Shown here piece by piece: positions 1 to 7,901 of a stretch of DNA of 64,000 nucleotides (within the stretch, counting starts at the first letter, position 1; each line of letters starts with the position of its first letter). Under the pieces are notes generated by a model. The model was given only the letters and a program-made list of their open reading frames with translations. It had not been told where the DNA came from and made no database searches. The DNA is from Neisseria mucosa (lineage in GTDB: Bacteria; Pseudomonadota; Gammaproteobacteria; Burkholderiales; Neisseriaceae). The stretch covers positions 744,001 through 808,000 of the forward strand of contig NZ_CP053939.1 in the NCBI RefSeq assembly GCF_013267835.1. Reading direction: 5' to 3'. Position numbers and translations under genes: made by a program.

Positions 1-2
1 AC

Positions 3-194
3 CAGCGGATTAACGGGCGTTTACCCTTTATCGGCGTGGGCAAACTCTACACCGCCGACGACATCGCCCAAGCCTGGGAAACGGGCTGGGCGGAATTCAT
101 CGCGCTGGGCAAAACCGTGATGCTCAACCCCGATTTGATCGAGCTGATAGCAAACGGCCGCGAAGCCGAGATTCACACGCATTTTGACTGGTAG
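3..194 (+). CDS. C-terminal end of an NADH:flavin oxidoreductase (Old Yellow Enzyme-like), 5' truncated by window edge
   Basis: The reading frame open from the window edge encodes 63 residues and ends at a TAG at 192-194. The segment reading FIGVGKLYTADDIAQAW followed by FIALGKTVMLNPDLI resembles the last strands and helices of the Old Yellow Enzyme TIM barrel, where 'vGki' and 'fialGr.l..dP' motifs recur and bind FMN. Family members reduce activated alkenes or flavins with NAD(P)H in the cytoplasm. The frame stays open for 27 further codons after the TAG, to a TAA at 276-278, and these codons look protein-like (aromatic and arginine-rich, ending in MDFYPPAKG). The TAG may therefore be a premature stop. 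The family call rests on a short fragment. Confidence 0.55.
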   Translation, partial: QRINGRLPFIGVGKLYTADDIAQAWETGWAEFIALGKTVMLNPDLIELIANGREAEIHTHFDW

Positions 195-466
195 CAAACC
201 GACCGTTACCGCTACACGCCCGCGATGCTCGCCGGCACGCGGCAGGGGATGGACTTTTATCCGCCGGCGAAGGGGTAAACAACGACGGTCGGGCATCAAT
301 ATCCGACCTTGTATATCGGAAATCCCGTATCATAGCAACAAACCGCCCGCCGCCGCCCGCATCCGACCAAGGTAAACAACCGTTGCGTAGCTCAGGGAGC
401 GGTCGGGCAACCCATCGACGCAACCGGACAGTTGCCAGACAACACAACCGAATGCAAGGCAGGTTT

Positions 467-1438
467 ATGATGAGTACCCAATACCATTACGCAGGCATCG
501 ACATCGCCAAACGAAACTTCGTCATCTCCGTTTCGTCTTTGTCTAAAACCAAAACCGAAACCAACAACCCGAAAGGTATCGCCCATACTATCGAGTACCT
601 TAAAAAACACAACGTCGCCCTCGTCGTGATGGAAAGCACCGGCGGTCTCGAAGTCCCCGCTGCCAAAGCCATCCACCGCTCAGGCATAGCCGTGATTATC
701 GCCAACCCGCGTCAGACGCATCAATTTGCCCAATCGCAGTCGCTGACCAAAACCGACGCCAAAGATGCCAAAATGCTCGCCTTCTTCGCACAGATGATGA
801 CGCAGAAAGAAGGTTGGCAAACCATGCTCTACCACTCGCCCACCGAAGCGGAAGAAGTGTTGGAAGCATTGGTTAACCGCCGCAACCAACTGGTGGATAT
901 GCAGACTGCCGAGAAAAACCGACTGCATCAGGTTCATGAAACGCAAGTCGAAAGCGTCAAACAACTGATTGCCCATTTTGACAGGTTGATTGGCGAATTG
1001 GACAAACAAATCGACGAACACACCCGCACGCATTTTGACGGCAAAGCCCAAGTGGCGGAGCAAATCAAAGGCATCGGTTCGATAACGGCGGCTACGCTGA
1101 TGGCGATGCTGCCCGAATTGGGACGGCTGAACCACAAACGGCTGGCGAGTCTGGTCGGTATTGCCCCACACCCGAGGGAGAGCGGGGAAACCAAATTCAA
1201 AAGCCGCTGCTTCGGCGGAAGGTCTGCGGTGCGTAAGGCGCTGTATATGGCTACCGTGGTAGCGACACGTTTTGAACCGCTTATTCGGGATTTCTATCAA
1301 CGCCTGCTGTCCAAGGGTAAGCCGTATAAGGTTGCCGTTACGGCATGTATGCGCAAACTGCTGACGATATTGAATGCCCGTATGCGTGATTACTTTGCCG
1401 GGAACGGTATCACCGAAAACGGTATCCGAACGGCTTGA
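467..1438 (+). mobile_element. IS110-family transposase (Piv/Irg-like)
   Basis: Encodes 323 residues, full length for IS110-family recombinases. The N-terminal RuvC-like domain shows the DEDD catalytic set: D12 (in GIDIAK), E56 (in VVMES), D97 and D100 (in KTDAKDAKML). The C-terminal Transposase_20 domain follows (IKGIGSITAATLMAML, then RSAVRKALYMATVVATR with the conserved serine). In Neisseria such genes are known as piv/irg (pilin-invertase related) and are multi-copy. I chose the ATG at 467 (a second ATG follows at 470); the frame is open upstream to 383, but those codons do not look like transposase. As usual for IS110, no clear terminal inverted repeats were seen, so the element ends are not defined. 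The gene appears intact. Confidence 0.9.
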
Positions 1439-1500
1439 TTTGAGTTTTGGTATTTTTGCCCGACGGGGTGAAAAATACAGTTGCTGCAAACTTAAACAAC

Positions 1501-1542
1501 AAGGCGGCCTGAAACCCAAAATACGGTTTTCAGGCTGCCTTT
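1501..1542 (+). terminator. Inverted DUS-like pair downstream of the IS110 transposase
   Basis: AGGCGGCCTGAAA at 1502-1514 pairs imperfectly with TTTTCAGGCTGCCT at 1527-1540, forming a stem about 60 bp after the transposase stop. The right arm is the complement of AGGCAGCCTGAA, a dialect described for Kingella-type relatives, not the AGGCCGTCTGAA used by most of this window. A third copy of AGGCAGCCTGAA lies at 1640-1651. Confidence 0.6.
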
Positions 1543-1676
1543 GGCGTTTGGTTTTGCGGCAATCGGTTTTCGTCTCACAAAAGCGTGCAAACCGGTTTTC
1601 AGACGGCCTGATGTTTACATTTGGTTTTAAAAACGCATAAGGCAGCCTGAAAACGTGGCAGCCCCTAAGCACTGTC

Positions 1677-1696
1677 ATTGCCGTGCAGGCGGGAAT
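1677..1696 (+). repeat. dRS3-type 20-bp repeat
   Basis: ATTGCC-N8-GGGAAT matches the neisserial dRS3 consensus ATTCCC-N8-GGGAAT with one mismatch. dRS3 copies are common intergenic recombination and phage-integration targets in Neisseria. It sits about 40 bp from the IS1016 end. Confidence 0.7.
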
Positions 1697-1735
1697 CTTG
1701 TTTCAGATTCTGTATCTTATTGTTTATTAAATAAT

Positions 1736-2065
1736 GGGGCTGTACTAGATAAGCAGTCATGTTAGACTGCAAAAATGAAGATAACCCGTTTAAACTAAAA
1801 AAGAGTATTCAAAAGAAACTGCTTCAGTTTTTTGTACTCGAAGTTACCACCCATTCGGCTGCTGATTTATTGGGCATCCACCCTAATTCGGCAGTGCTGT
1901 TTTACCGCAAGGTTCGCGAAGTCATCAGCCATCATCTCTCGTTGGAAGCCGATATGATTTTTGACGGCTCAGTCGAGCTGGACGAGAGTTATTTCGGCGG
2001 ACACCGCAAAGGCAAACGCGGACGTGGAGCGGCAGGCAAAGTGGCGGTTTGCTGGAAGAAGATGC
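1736..2065 (+). mobile_element. IS1016-type (IS1595 family) insertion sequence, left end and truncated body
   Basis: GGGGCTGTACTAGATAA at 1736-1752 matches the IS1016 terminal inverted repeat as I remember it. It is followed directly by a transposase reading frame. The body ends abruptly near 2060, no right-hand inverted repeat is seen, and unrelated inverted-repeat DNA takes over at 2072. The element is therefore a fragment. Confidence 0.75.
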
Positions 2066-2103
2066 TCATGGAAAATCCCCTAAATGTCTTAATGGGAATT
2101 TAA
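1759..2103 (+). pseudogene. Truncated IS1016-type transposase
   Basis: The 114-codon frame contains the N-terminal helix-turn-helix-like part (THSAADLLGIHPNSAVLFYRKV) and the start of the DDE nuclease fold (VELDESYFGGHRKGKRGRG, with the first catalytic aspartate). Intact IS1016 transposases are about 220 residues and carry two further acidic residues downstream, which are missing. The last 15 codons are read through from unrelated sequence. The N-terminus is also atypical. It is not expected to be active. Confidence 0.85.
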
Positions 2104-2132
2104 GGGATTTTGGGGAATTTTGCAAAGGTCTC
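2072..2132. repeat. Inverted-repeat fragment, possibly the end of an IS5/IS1106-like element
   Basis: AAAATCCCCTAAAT (2072-2085) pairs with ATTTAAGGGATTTT (2098-2111) with one mismatch, followed by GGGGAATTTTGCAAAGGTCTC. GAGACCTTTGCAAAA ends are, from memory, typical of neisserial IS1106-like elements. Only one outer arm is present, so this is a remnant. Confidence 0.45.
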
Positions 2133-2166
2133 AAACTGCTAAGGCACTTATCTCAAGGAAGTTGGA

Positions 2167-2504
2167 GGTACTTAGTATAGTAGAAGCTATTTTCCCTGGA
2201 CACTATTCCATTACTCATTAATTCAGTGGTAGAGTTACAGTAAAATTAAGCAACTTAAAACCTATTGATTTTATACTAAAAATTGGAGTATTATACGGAA
2301 TCTTTTAAGATTGACTAATAGTTAACAAACAGGAATAAACAACGGCGATTGTTAGGCATAGGGAAAAACTACATAATTTATATTATGTTAAATTTATGAT
2401 TCCAGCATTTTAGTCTGCTAACTCCTGTTTTGCTCAGTAGTACAATCACTTACAGAATTCAAGAATAAAAAAGGCCGTCTGAAAGGTTTTTCAGACGGCC
2501 TTTT
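2167..2504 (+). repeat. Dispersed AT-rich repeat, copy A (degenerate)
   Basis: One of four direct copies (others at 19895, 22340 and 25149). Shared blocks include a GGTACTTGG-like left part, ACAGTAAAATTAA, CTATTGATTTTATACTAAAAA followed by TTGGAG, and TAATTTATATTATGTTAAAT. Copies A and C also share the right part (TTTTGCTCAGTAGTACAATC region) up to a terminator. In copy A the ATG after TTGGAG is lost (TATTATACGG), so the micro-ORF seen in the other copies is absent. Apart from this repeat, the stretch 2104-2614 holds only the terminator. Confidence 0.8.
2468..2504. terminator. DUS-pair terminator
   Basis: AAAAGGCCGTCTGAAA and its complement TTTCAGACGGCCTTTT flank a 4-5 nt loop, and a T run follows on either strand. 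It can end transcription from either direction, including that of the minus-strand NAD(P)-binding gene stopping at 2615. Confidence 0.85.
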
Positions 2505-2614
2505 ATTTATATCCCCCAGTATTTTCTCAGCAAATCCTTTATTGTTTGATCGGCTGCTAATCAATTACCTACTCCAACTTTAACAATGGAAAGTGGGCAA
2601 TCTATTCAATCCGT

Positions 2615-3232
2615 TTATGCCGCACCAATGCTATACGTTTTGTCCTTGCTATCTGCTTGGTCGACAATGGCAGCAACGGCAGCGGCCAAGCCGTTGCGCG
2701 TCATGTATTTTTGCGGAATTTCTTGGACATTTTGTGTCAAGGTATAGGCATTACTTTCGCCATCGGCAAGGCCGCAGGGGCGCAAGATGGTCCAATTCAA
2801 ACCGCTTTGTTTGAGATAGATTTCGGCTTCCGTTTTGGCACGGACGGCTTCGCCGAGTGCCTGTTTGAACGGCTCGCTCATCATGTCCCATTGTTCGCCG
2901 CAGCCCATGCTGGTAATCAGTACAAAGCGGGCTTGCGGATTGGCGGCTTTCGTAGCGGCAATGATGTTGATATTGCCCAGCGCATCGCTGCGGATACCCT
3001 CTTCGTTTTTGCCGCCGACAAAACTGATCACGGTATCGGGACGGTATTGTGCCAACGCTTTATCGAGCGCGTCGGCATCAAGCGCATCAGCGACGACGGT
3101 TTGAATATTGTGTTTGGCAAAAAAGCTGTCTTCAGACGGCTTTCTCAATACGGCGACGACATCGGCTGAGTCAGTCAATGTGCGGATATAGGCGCGGCCG
3201 GATGGGCCGTTGGCTCCGAAGATGAGTTGCAT
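2615..3232 (-). CDS. NAD(P)-binding (NmrA/SDR-like) protein
   Basis: 205 residues, the usual length for atypical short-chain dehydrogenase-like NAD(P)H-binding proteins. The N-terminus MQLIFGANGPSG carries the glycine-rich nucleotide loop (G6, G9, G12) of a Rossmann fold. The middle has TVISFVGG and FVLITSMGCGEQ, matching the strand-4 and strand-5 regions of NmrA-type folds, and ILRPCGL is the usual 'lRp' motif. The substrate cannot be read from sequence. A plausible leader follows at 3233-3259 (GGAGACTAC before the ATG on the minus strand). It is a single gene; the next gene upstream is AT-rich and unrelated. Confidence 0.8.
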   Translation of the reverse strand: MQLIFGANGPSGRAYIRTLTDSADVVAVLRKPSEDSFFAKHNIQTVVADALDADALDKALAQYRPDTVISFVGGKNEEGIRSDALGNINIIAATKAANPQARFVLITSMGCGEQWDMMSEPFKQALGEAVRAKTEAEIYLKQSGLNWTILRPCGLADGESNAYTLTQNVQEIPQKYMTRNGLAAAVAAIVDQADSKDKTYSIGAA

Positions 3233-3259
3233 AGTAGTCTCCTTATATTTTTATATAGA

Positions 3260-3844
3260 TTATATAAACCAAAAATTCTTAAATATTGTTAAAAATAATG
3301 ACAATACTAATATAGAAGGCCATAATATTTTTTTAATTAATCTATTATTAAAATAACTACTAATCCTTGATGAAATATATTCTGAAAAATCATCATGCAA
3401 AATAACTAAAAATATTAAAAAATAAATAATAAATTTTATAACTGCACATAATAACGTAACACTGCCAGAATCAGTAGAAAGAAAAAAATCATGGCATAAA
3501 CTAAAAATTGTTACTCCTAGAAGATATACAATTGCTATTAATACTAAATCAAATAATTCACTTTTAGTAATAGCAATATATTTTTTTATAACATTAACAT
3601 TTGTTATTACTTCTAGCATCTTAAGTAATGATAAGTAAAAAGCCAAAACTAATATACCATTCATACTTACAAAAGTTTCAATTAAATTTTTTATTATTAT
3701 AGAAGTATCTTTTGAATAAATTATTAGAATCCCAGTTATAAAACCCAAAGGGAAGAAAACAATTATTTTAGAAATAATTCTAATTATTACAGTATGATAA
3801 ATATCATACAATATAGTTGTTAATATACTATTATTTGTATTCAT
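3260..3844 (-). CDS. Hypothetical multi-pass membrane protein, very AT-rich
   Basis: 194 residues, not recognised. Hydropathy by eye gives about five membrane segments (near residues 20-45, 55-75, 95-115, 130-150 and 170-192) with few charged loops. Base composition is strikingly AT-rich compared with both neighbours, which have ordinary neisserial composition, suggesting recent acquisition. It sits alone between the NAD(P)-binding gene and an inverted-repeat element. No function can be assigned. The frame is long and uninterrupted despite the AT bias, and its hydrophobic pattern is coherent, so it is probably a real gene. Confidence 0.6.
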   Translation of the reverse strand: MNTNNSILTTILYDIYHTVIIRIISKIIVFFPLGFITGILIIYSKDTSIIIKNLIETFVSMNGILVLAFYLSLLKMLEVITNVNVIKKYIAITKSELFDLVLIAIVYLLGVTIFSLCHDFFLSTDSGSVTLLCAVIKFIIYFLIFLVILHDDFSEYISSRISSYFNNRLIKKILWPSILVLSLFLTIFKNFWFI

Positions 3845-3869
3845 GGCAATATAAAAACTATTTAAACCT

Positions 3870-3939
3870 TAGGTAACCATCAGTATCCAAATCTAATTCT
3901 AGAAATTAAATCTTTACGAGATTAACTGAAGGTTACCTA
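3870..3939. repeat. 70-bp element with 15-bp terminal inverted repeats
   Basis: TAGGTAACCATCAGT (3870-3884) is the complement of ACTGAAGGTTACCTA (3925-3939) with one mismatch. It lies between the hutWX stop and the start of the AT-rich membrane gene. It could be a hairpin ending the heme operon or a small MITE-like insertion. I see no target-site duplication. Confidence 0.5.
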
Positions 3940-3950
3940 CCATACTTTAG

Positions 3951-5771
3951 TTATACTACATCAAACAGTTTGCGCATGGCTTCGATTTGGTGTTGTTTCA
4001 ACTCGCCTGCTTCGTCGCGGCCGACGAAAATTTTAAACATGGCGCCGCCGTTGCGGTTGATAAAGTTGAGCGAGCAAGTGGCTTTGCCCATGAACGGGCG
4101 TTCCAAAAGGTAGATGGAGGCGCAGTTTTCGTAATAGATATGACCGTGTACGCCGCCGTCGGTTTCGGGATGGTCAAAGTTGTAGAAACCGCGGCCGACT
4201 TTGCCGTTAGGCAGTTTGCCGCTGACTTCGACGATGGCATCGGGGGTATGGGCGATGAAGGTAACGGATTCATCCCATGCGGCGATGGCTTGGAGGATTT
4301 CGACAATGCGGCTGCCTTCGGTTTGGCGCACGTTCTCTTCAGGCAGGCAGCGGATAACGTCTTCAAAACTGCATTGGTTTTGCGTGGCCAGCATTTCCAG
4401 CACTTGGCCGGGATTTTTTTCCAATGATTGGCGCAACATAGTTTGTTGTTCGGCTGAAAGTTTTTGCATGGTTTGATCCTTTTCTTGAGTCGGAAGAGTG
4501 AGCATGAGTTTGCGGATAAGGGTGGGCGACCAATAACGGCCGCTGGTATTCAAACGAATCAGGCCGTCTGAATCGGGTTCTTTAAAAAGCTGCATTTCCT
4601 GCCATTGGGCAATCAGCTTTTGGGCTGCTTTGTTGCCGTCAAACAATGATGGATTCAGACGGCCTGTTTCAATATCGTGCTGGACTTTGCTGAGTAGTGC
4701 TTTATTTGGGCTGTGGCCGCTCATAAATGCGATGTTTTTCTCACCTTTCGGCGTGGCAAGATAGCTCTCCAAATCGCCCTGCACCTGATAGCTGAAACCG
4801 CCGAAGTTACCGCCTGCTCCGGAGCCGAACGCCAAACAGGAAATATCAGATTTGATCAGGGTATTGTAGCGGTTGCGCTCGCCGCGGCCGGGATAGGCGA
4901 AGTGGCTGTTACTGACCTGTTCCCAGCCTTTTTCCAGCAGCGTTTCAACCGTGTAGGCATATTGGTCTGCCTGAATATCGAAACCCGGCGGTGTCGGAAA
5001 TGCACCTTTTTCAATCATGCGGTTGATGGGCAGCATGGGATAAAGGTTGAACGCGTATGTATCCAAACCGGACAGGGGCAGCTCGGCGGCGCGGGCAATA
5101 TCGTTTTGCCAAACTTCATCGGTTTGATTGGGCAGGCCAAATATCAAATCAGCCACAATCACGGCATCGAGTTCGCACAATTTTTCCAAATATTCAAACG
5201 CCTCGTCGCCGCTGTGTTTACGGCCGAGACGGCGGCGGATGGCGGTATTGAAGGTTTGCACGCCGATGGAAATGCGGTTGGCCCCTGCTTCGAGACAAGC
5301 CTGTGCTTTTTCCAAATCGAAATGGCTCATGCGCCCTTCGATGGTGAACTCGCAGTCTTCGGCAAGCGGCAGATATTGGTAGCAGGCACGAATCAGGCGG
5401 ACGAGGTCTTCCGTAAGCAACGCGGTCGGCGTACCGCCCCCGAAATAAACAGCTCGGATTTTTCCTTTGCCTGTACGGACTTCAGCTTCAGCGGCCATTT
5501 CTTCGATAATTTTGTCGGTGTACACGCTGCTTTGGCTGTCCTTCCACGCATTACGGTAGAAGCCGCAAAAAACGCAATGGTTGGCGCAAAATGGAATATG
5601 CAGATAAGCAAGCGCGTCCATATCGGCGGCATGGGGAAGCTTTTTCTTCCAAATGTTCTGCCACTGAGGACGCGGCATTGGAACGCCGCCCCAAACGGGC
5701 ATTAATGCCTGACGTTCGGGAAATGCCTTGGGTGCGGATTGTTTCGGAGTCCAAACAAGCTGCTGTACCAT
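3951..5771 (-). CDS. HutW-HutX fusion: radical SAM heme-degradation enzyme joined to cytosolic heme carrier
   Basis: 606 residues in one frame. Residues 1-434 are a complete HutW/ChuW-type radical SAM protein related to HemN, with the CX3CX2C cluster motif at C62, C66 and C69 (CANHCVFC), FGGGTPT and SIGVQT motifs. The family opens heme anaerobically using S-adenosylmethionine and releases iron. Residues 435-606 are a complete HutX/ChuX-type heme-binding domain (VRGFYNFDHPETDGGVHGHI-like region visible as GRGFYNFDHPETDGGVHGH), usually a separate protein of about 170 residues. An internal ATG at 4469 (minus) begins the HutX part and has AAAAGGAT seven bases upstream, so free HutX may also be made. 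It is the last gene of the heme-uptake locus. The first ATG has a poor ribosome site and overlaps a Fur-box-like sequence. Confidence 0.85.
   Translation of the reverse strand: MVQQLVWTPKQSAPKAFPERQALMPVWGGVPMPRPQWQNIWKKKLPHAADMDALAYLHIPFCANHCVFCGFYRNAWKDSQSSVYTDKIIEEMAAEAEVRTGKGKIRAVYFGGGTPTALLTEDLVRLIRACYQYLPLAEDCEFTIEGRMSHFDLEKAQACLEAGANRISIGVQTFNTAIRRRLGRKHSGDEAFEYLEKLCELDAVIVADLIFGLPNQTDEVWQNDIARAAELPLSGLDTYAFNLYPMLPINRMIEKGAFPTPPGFDIQADQYAYTVETLLEKGWEQVSNSHFAYPGRGERNRYNTLIKSDISCLAFGSGAGGNFGGFSYQVQGDLESYLATPKGEKNIAFMSGHSPNKALLSKVQHDIETGRLNPSLFDGNKAAQKLIAQWQEMQLFKEPDSDGLIRLNTSGRYWSPTLIRKLMLTLPTQEKDQTMQKLSAEQQTMLRQSLEKNPGQVLEMLATQNQCSFEDVIRCLPEENVRQTEGSRIVEILQAIAAWDESVTFIAHTPDAIVEVSGKLPNGKVGRGFYNFDHPETDGGVHGHIYYENCASIYLLERPFMGKATCSLNFINRNGGAMFKIFVGRDEAGELKQHQIEAMRKLFDVV
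4467..4480 (-). promoter_or_regulatory. Internal ribosome binding site and ATG for a stand-alone HutX
   Basis: On the minus strand AAAAGGATCAAACC precedes ATG (A at 4469), a good Shine-Dalgarno at normal spacing inside the fused frame. Translation from here would give a 172-residue HutX, the family's normal length. It suggests the fusion arose by loss of a stop between formerly adjacent genes. Confidence 0.6.
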
Positions 5772-5785
5772 GATAATGATTAATA
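5771..5785. promoter_or_regulatory. Candidate Fur box at the hutWX start
   Basis: TGATAATGATTAATA resembles the 7-1-7 Fur consensus TGATAATnATTATCA with two mismatches, and it sits at the start codon of a heme-iron gene. A second half-like sequence GTTATCA follows at 5789-5795. Iron-Fur repression is inferred. Confidence 0.55.
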
Positions 5786-6045
5786 AAAGTTATCAATAAG
5801 ATTGTTATATTAAATAACTATCATCGTTTTCTTGTCAATATTTTTGTGTAATTAAAAATCAGTATTATTTTAAAATATTGTATTCTATAAATAATTAAAT
5901 GTATTTCTATTTGATGGAAATCGGCATGTTACTTGTGAAATGCGCAAAATCTGGTTCTTCAAGTCGGGAACATCCTCCCATCTCGTTTTATTTTTGAACG
6001 ATAAAATAAATTTTCTTTATCGTTTTTCAGACGGCCTGTTGGCGC

Positions 6046-6771
6046 TCAGCTTCGGAAATAAAACCCTGCTTCATCTTCGCAACGGCGTATCTGCCAACCG
6101 TAAACCGATTCAAGCAAGTCGGGGCGCATCACTTCTCCCACCTTGCCTGATGCAACGACTTTTCCCTTATTCATCAAGATAATATGTTCAGCATAACGCG
6201 CGGCGAGGTTTAAATCGTGCAATACCATCATTGATGAGGCACGGTTTGAATGCCCGACCAAATACTGCATCAGGCGGTGTTGGTGGCGGATATCGAGATG
6301 GTTGCACGGTTCGTCCAAAAGCAAGACCGGCGCGTTTTGCAACAGGGCGCGGATGATGTTGGTGCGTTGCTGTTCGCCGCCTGAGAGTTTGCCGATACGC
6401 TTATCCGCCAATGCCGTCAAATCAAAATAATCGAGCAATTCGTCCGCCCATTCATGGTTCAGACGGCCTTTTTGTACGAATGACGCCAACGCAATGTATT
6501 CGCGTACGGTCATCGGCATGTTGTAACGGCCATGCTGCCCGACCCACGCCACCCTGCCCGCTCGGATTTGCGGCGCAACGGCCTCACCGAAAAGCGTGAT
6601 TTTCCCCTGCCCTGTTTGCCCGATTAAGGCCCGCAGCAAAGTAGATTTACCCGCACCATTCGGGCCGATAATAACGGTTATGCCGTGAGGTATATCCAGT
6701 TGATCGATTTCTAGCAGGGTTTTGTCTTGGACGCGGACGGAGAGATTACGGATTTGAAATAAAGAGTGCAT
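6046..6771 (-). CDS. Heme/iron ABC transporter ATP-binding protein
   Basis: 241 residues, normal for the FecE/HmuV/HutD type. Walker [10 protein letters not shown] at residues 36-44, ABC signature LSGGEQQR at 129-136, Walker B VLLLDEP at 149-155, and the H-loop histidine in VLHDLN. It powers import through the membrane permease encoded 46 bp upstream (6818-7759). The order receptor, binding protein, permease, ATPase, HutWX on one strand shows the substrate is heme or another iron complex. The gap of 274 bp to hutWX contains an uptake sequence and AT-rich DNA, so hutWX probably has its own promoter. Confidence 0.9.
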   Translation of the reverse strand: MHSLFQIRNLSVRVQDKTLLEIDQLDIPHGITVIIGPNGAGKSTLLRALIGQTGQGKITLFGEAVAPQIRAGRVAWVGQHGRYNMPMTVREYIALASFVQKGRLNHEWADELLDYFDLTALADKRIGKLSGGEQQRTNIIRALLQNAPVLLLDEPCNHLDIRHQHRLMQYLVGHSNRASSMMVLHDLNLAARYAEHIILMNKGKVVASGKVGEVMRPDLLESVYGWQIRRCEDEAGFYFRS

Positions 6772-6817
6772 GGCAAAAAATATGGGGAAATGAAGTTTCA
6801 GACGGCCTGTTCAGGCA

Positions 6818-7759
6818 TCAACGGCTTTTCAAAGGCTTAATAAACAAATACATAAAAAACGGTCCGCCCAATAAGGCAATCACGATACCAACCGGCAGAT
6901 CGACAGGGTATGTCAGCCAGCGTGCCGCGCCGTCCACCACCATCAAAAATACTGCGCCCAACCAAGCCGACAACGCAATCAGTTTGCGGCGGCTGCCGCC
7001 GACGGTTTGTGCCAGCACATTGGGGATCATCATACCTAGAAAACCGATGATGCCTGAAAGCGATACCGCTGCCCCCGTCATCAATGCCGCGCCGATTACG
7101 GTTTGTACTCGCAATGCCTCGACCGACACCCCCATACTGGCTGCTGTGTCTTCCCCCGTCATCAAAACGTCCAGCCGCCTGCCTGCCGACAGCAAAATCA
7201 GAAAACCGGGCAACATGACCGCGATTGCCGCGACAGGCGATGAGAAACCGGCTTCGGCAAGGCTGCCCGACAGCCATGTGGTCGCGCTGCGCAACACCAA
7301 ATCGTCAGATAAAAACAAAATCATGCTGACCACCGCGCCCGAAAACGCGCTCAACACAAACCCCAACACCAGCAATCCCAAAGTACCGCCGCCGAGCAGT
7401 TTGTGCACCGCCAAAATCAGCAGGCATACACCCAATGCACCAAGAAAAGCCGCCGCCGGCACACCCATCGCGCCGCCGCCCAAAGCCAATAACACAATCA
7501 CGCCCAAGGCCGCCCCGCCCGACGTCCCGATCAAACTCGGATCGGCCAGCGGATTCTCAAATAAAGCCTGCAATGCCGCACCCGAAGCGGACAAACCGGC
7601 TCCGACCAAAAGTGCGGTATAAATGCGCGGTAAACGAATTTGGCGGACGGTTTCATCCATCGCCAGCGGCGACTCCCACGCGCCAAAACCGATGCCACAG
7701 CACAAATAAACGGCGGCAGCAGTAAGCAGCAGGCAAAGGGTAAGGATATGCGGTTTCAT
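6818..7759 (-). CDS. Heme/iron ABC transporter permease (FecCD family)
   Basis: 313 residues, slightly short for the family (about 320-350). It carries the conserved RLPRI (42-46) and NPLADPSLIGTSGGA (69-83) motifs of FecCD/BtuC-type permeases, and eight or more hydrophobic segments are visible. The protein forms a homodimeric channel in the inner membrane with the ATPase encoded next. Placement between the binding-protein and ATPase genes supports a complete heme importer. Confidence 0.9.
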   Translation of the reverse strand: MKPHILTLCLLLTAAAVYLCCGIGFGAWESPLAMDETVRQIRLPRIYTALLVGAGLSASGAALQALFENPLADPSLIGTSGGAALGVIVLLALGGGAMGVPAAAFLGALGVCLLILAVHKLLGGGTLGLLVLGFVLSAFSGAVVSMILFLSDDLVLRSATTWLSGSLAEAGFSSPVAAIAVMLPGFLILLSAGRRLDVLMTGEDTAASMGVSVEALRVQTVIGAALMTGAAVSLSGIIGFLGMMIPNVLAQTVGGSRRKLIALSAWLGAVFLMVVDGAARWLTYPVDLPVGIVIALLGGPFFMYLFIKPLKSR

Positions 7760-7901
7760 GACATCATGCGGTTTAAGCGGATTGTGGGACGGTTTCAGAC
7801 GGCATTTTTAAGACAACCGTTTTGCTCCCTCCTCAATAAGAAGGAACACATCAAGGCCGTCTGAAAACAAAAATCGGGCAGAGTTTTCAAAACAGGTGCG
7901 T

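Larger units (their letters stand above)
1439..1735. other. Gene-free stretch between the IS110 gene and the IS1016 remnant
   Basis: Contains the inverted DUS-like pair, a normal AG-type uptake sequence near 1598-1611, a Kingella-type uptake sequence at 1640-1651 and the dRS3 element. No convincing coding region was seen. Confidence 0.6.

Noticed and set aside
680..1678. Long minus-strand open frame opposite the IS110 transposase
   Set aside because: It is the antisense shadow of the transposase, with no protein-like motifs; the plus-strand frame has all catalytic residues.
4713..5705. 330-codon plus-strand frame opposite hutWX
   Set aside because: Antisense shadow; the minus strand carries the CX3CX2C radical SAM motif and full domains.
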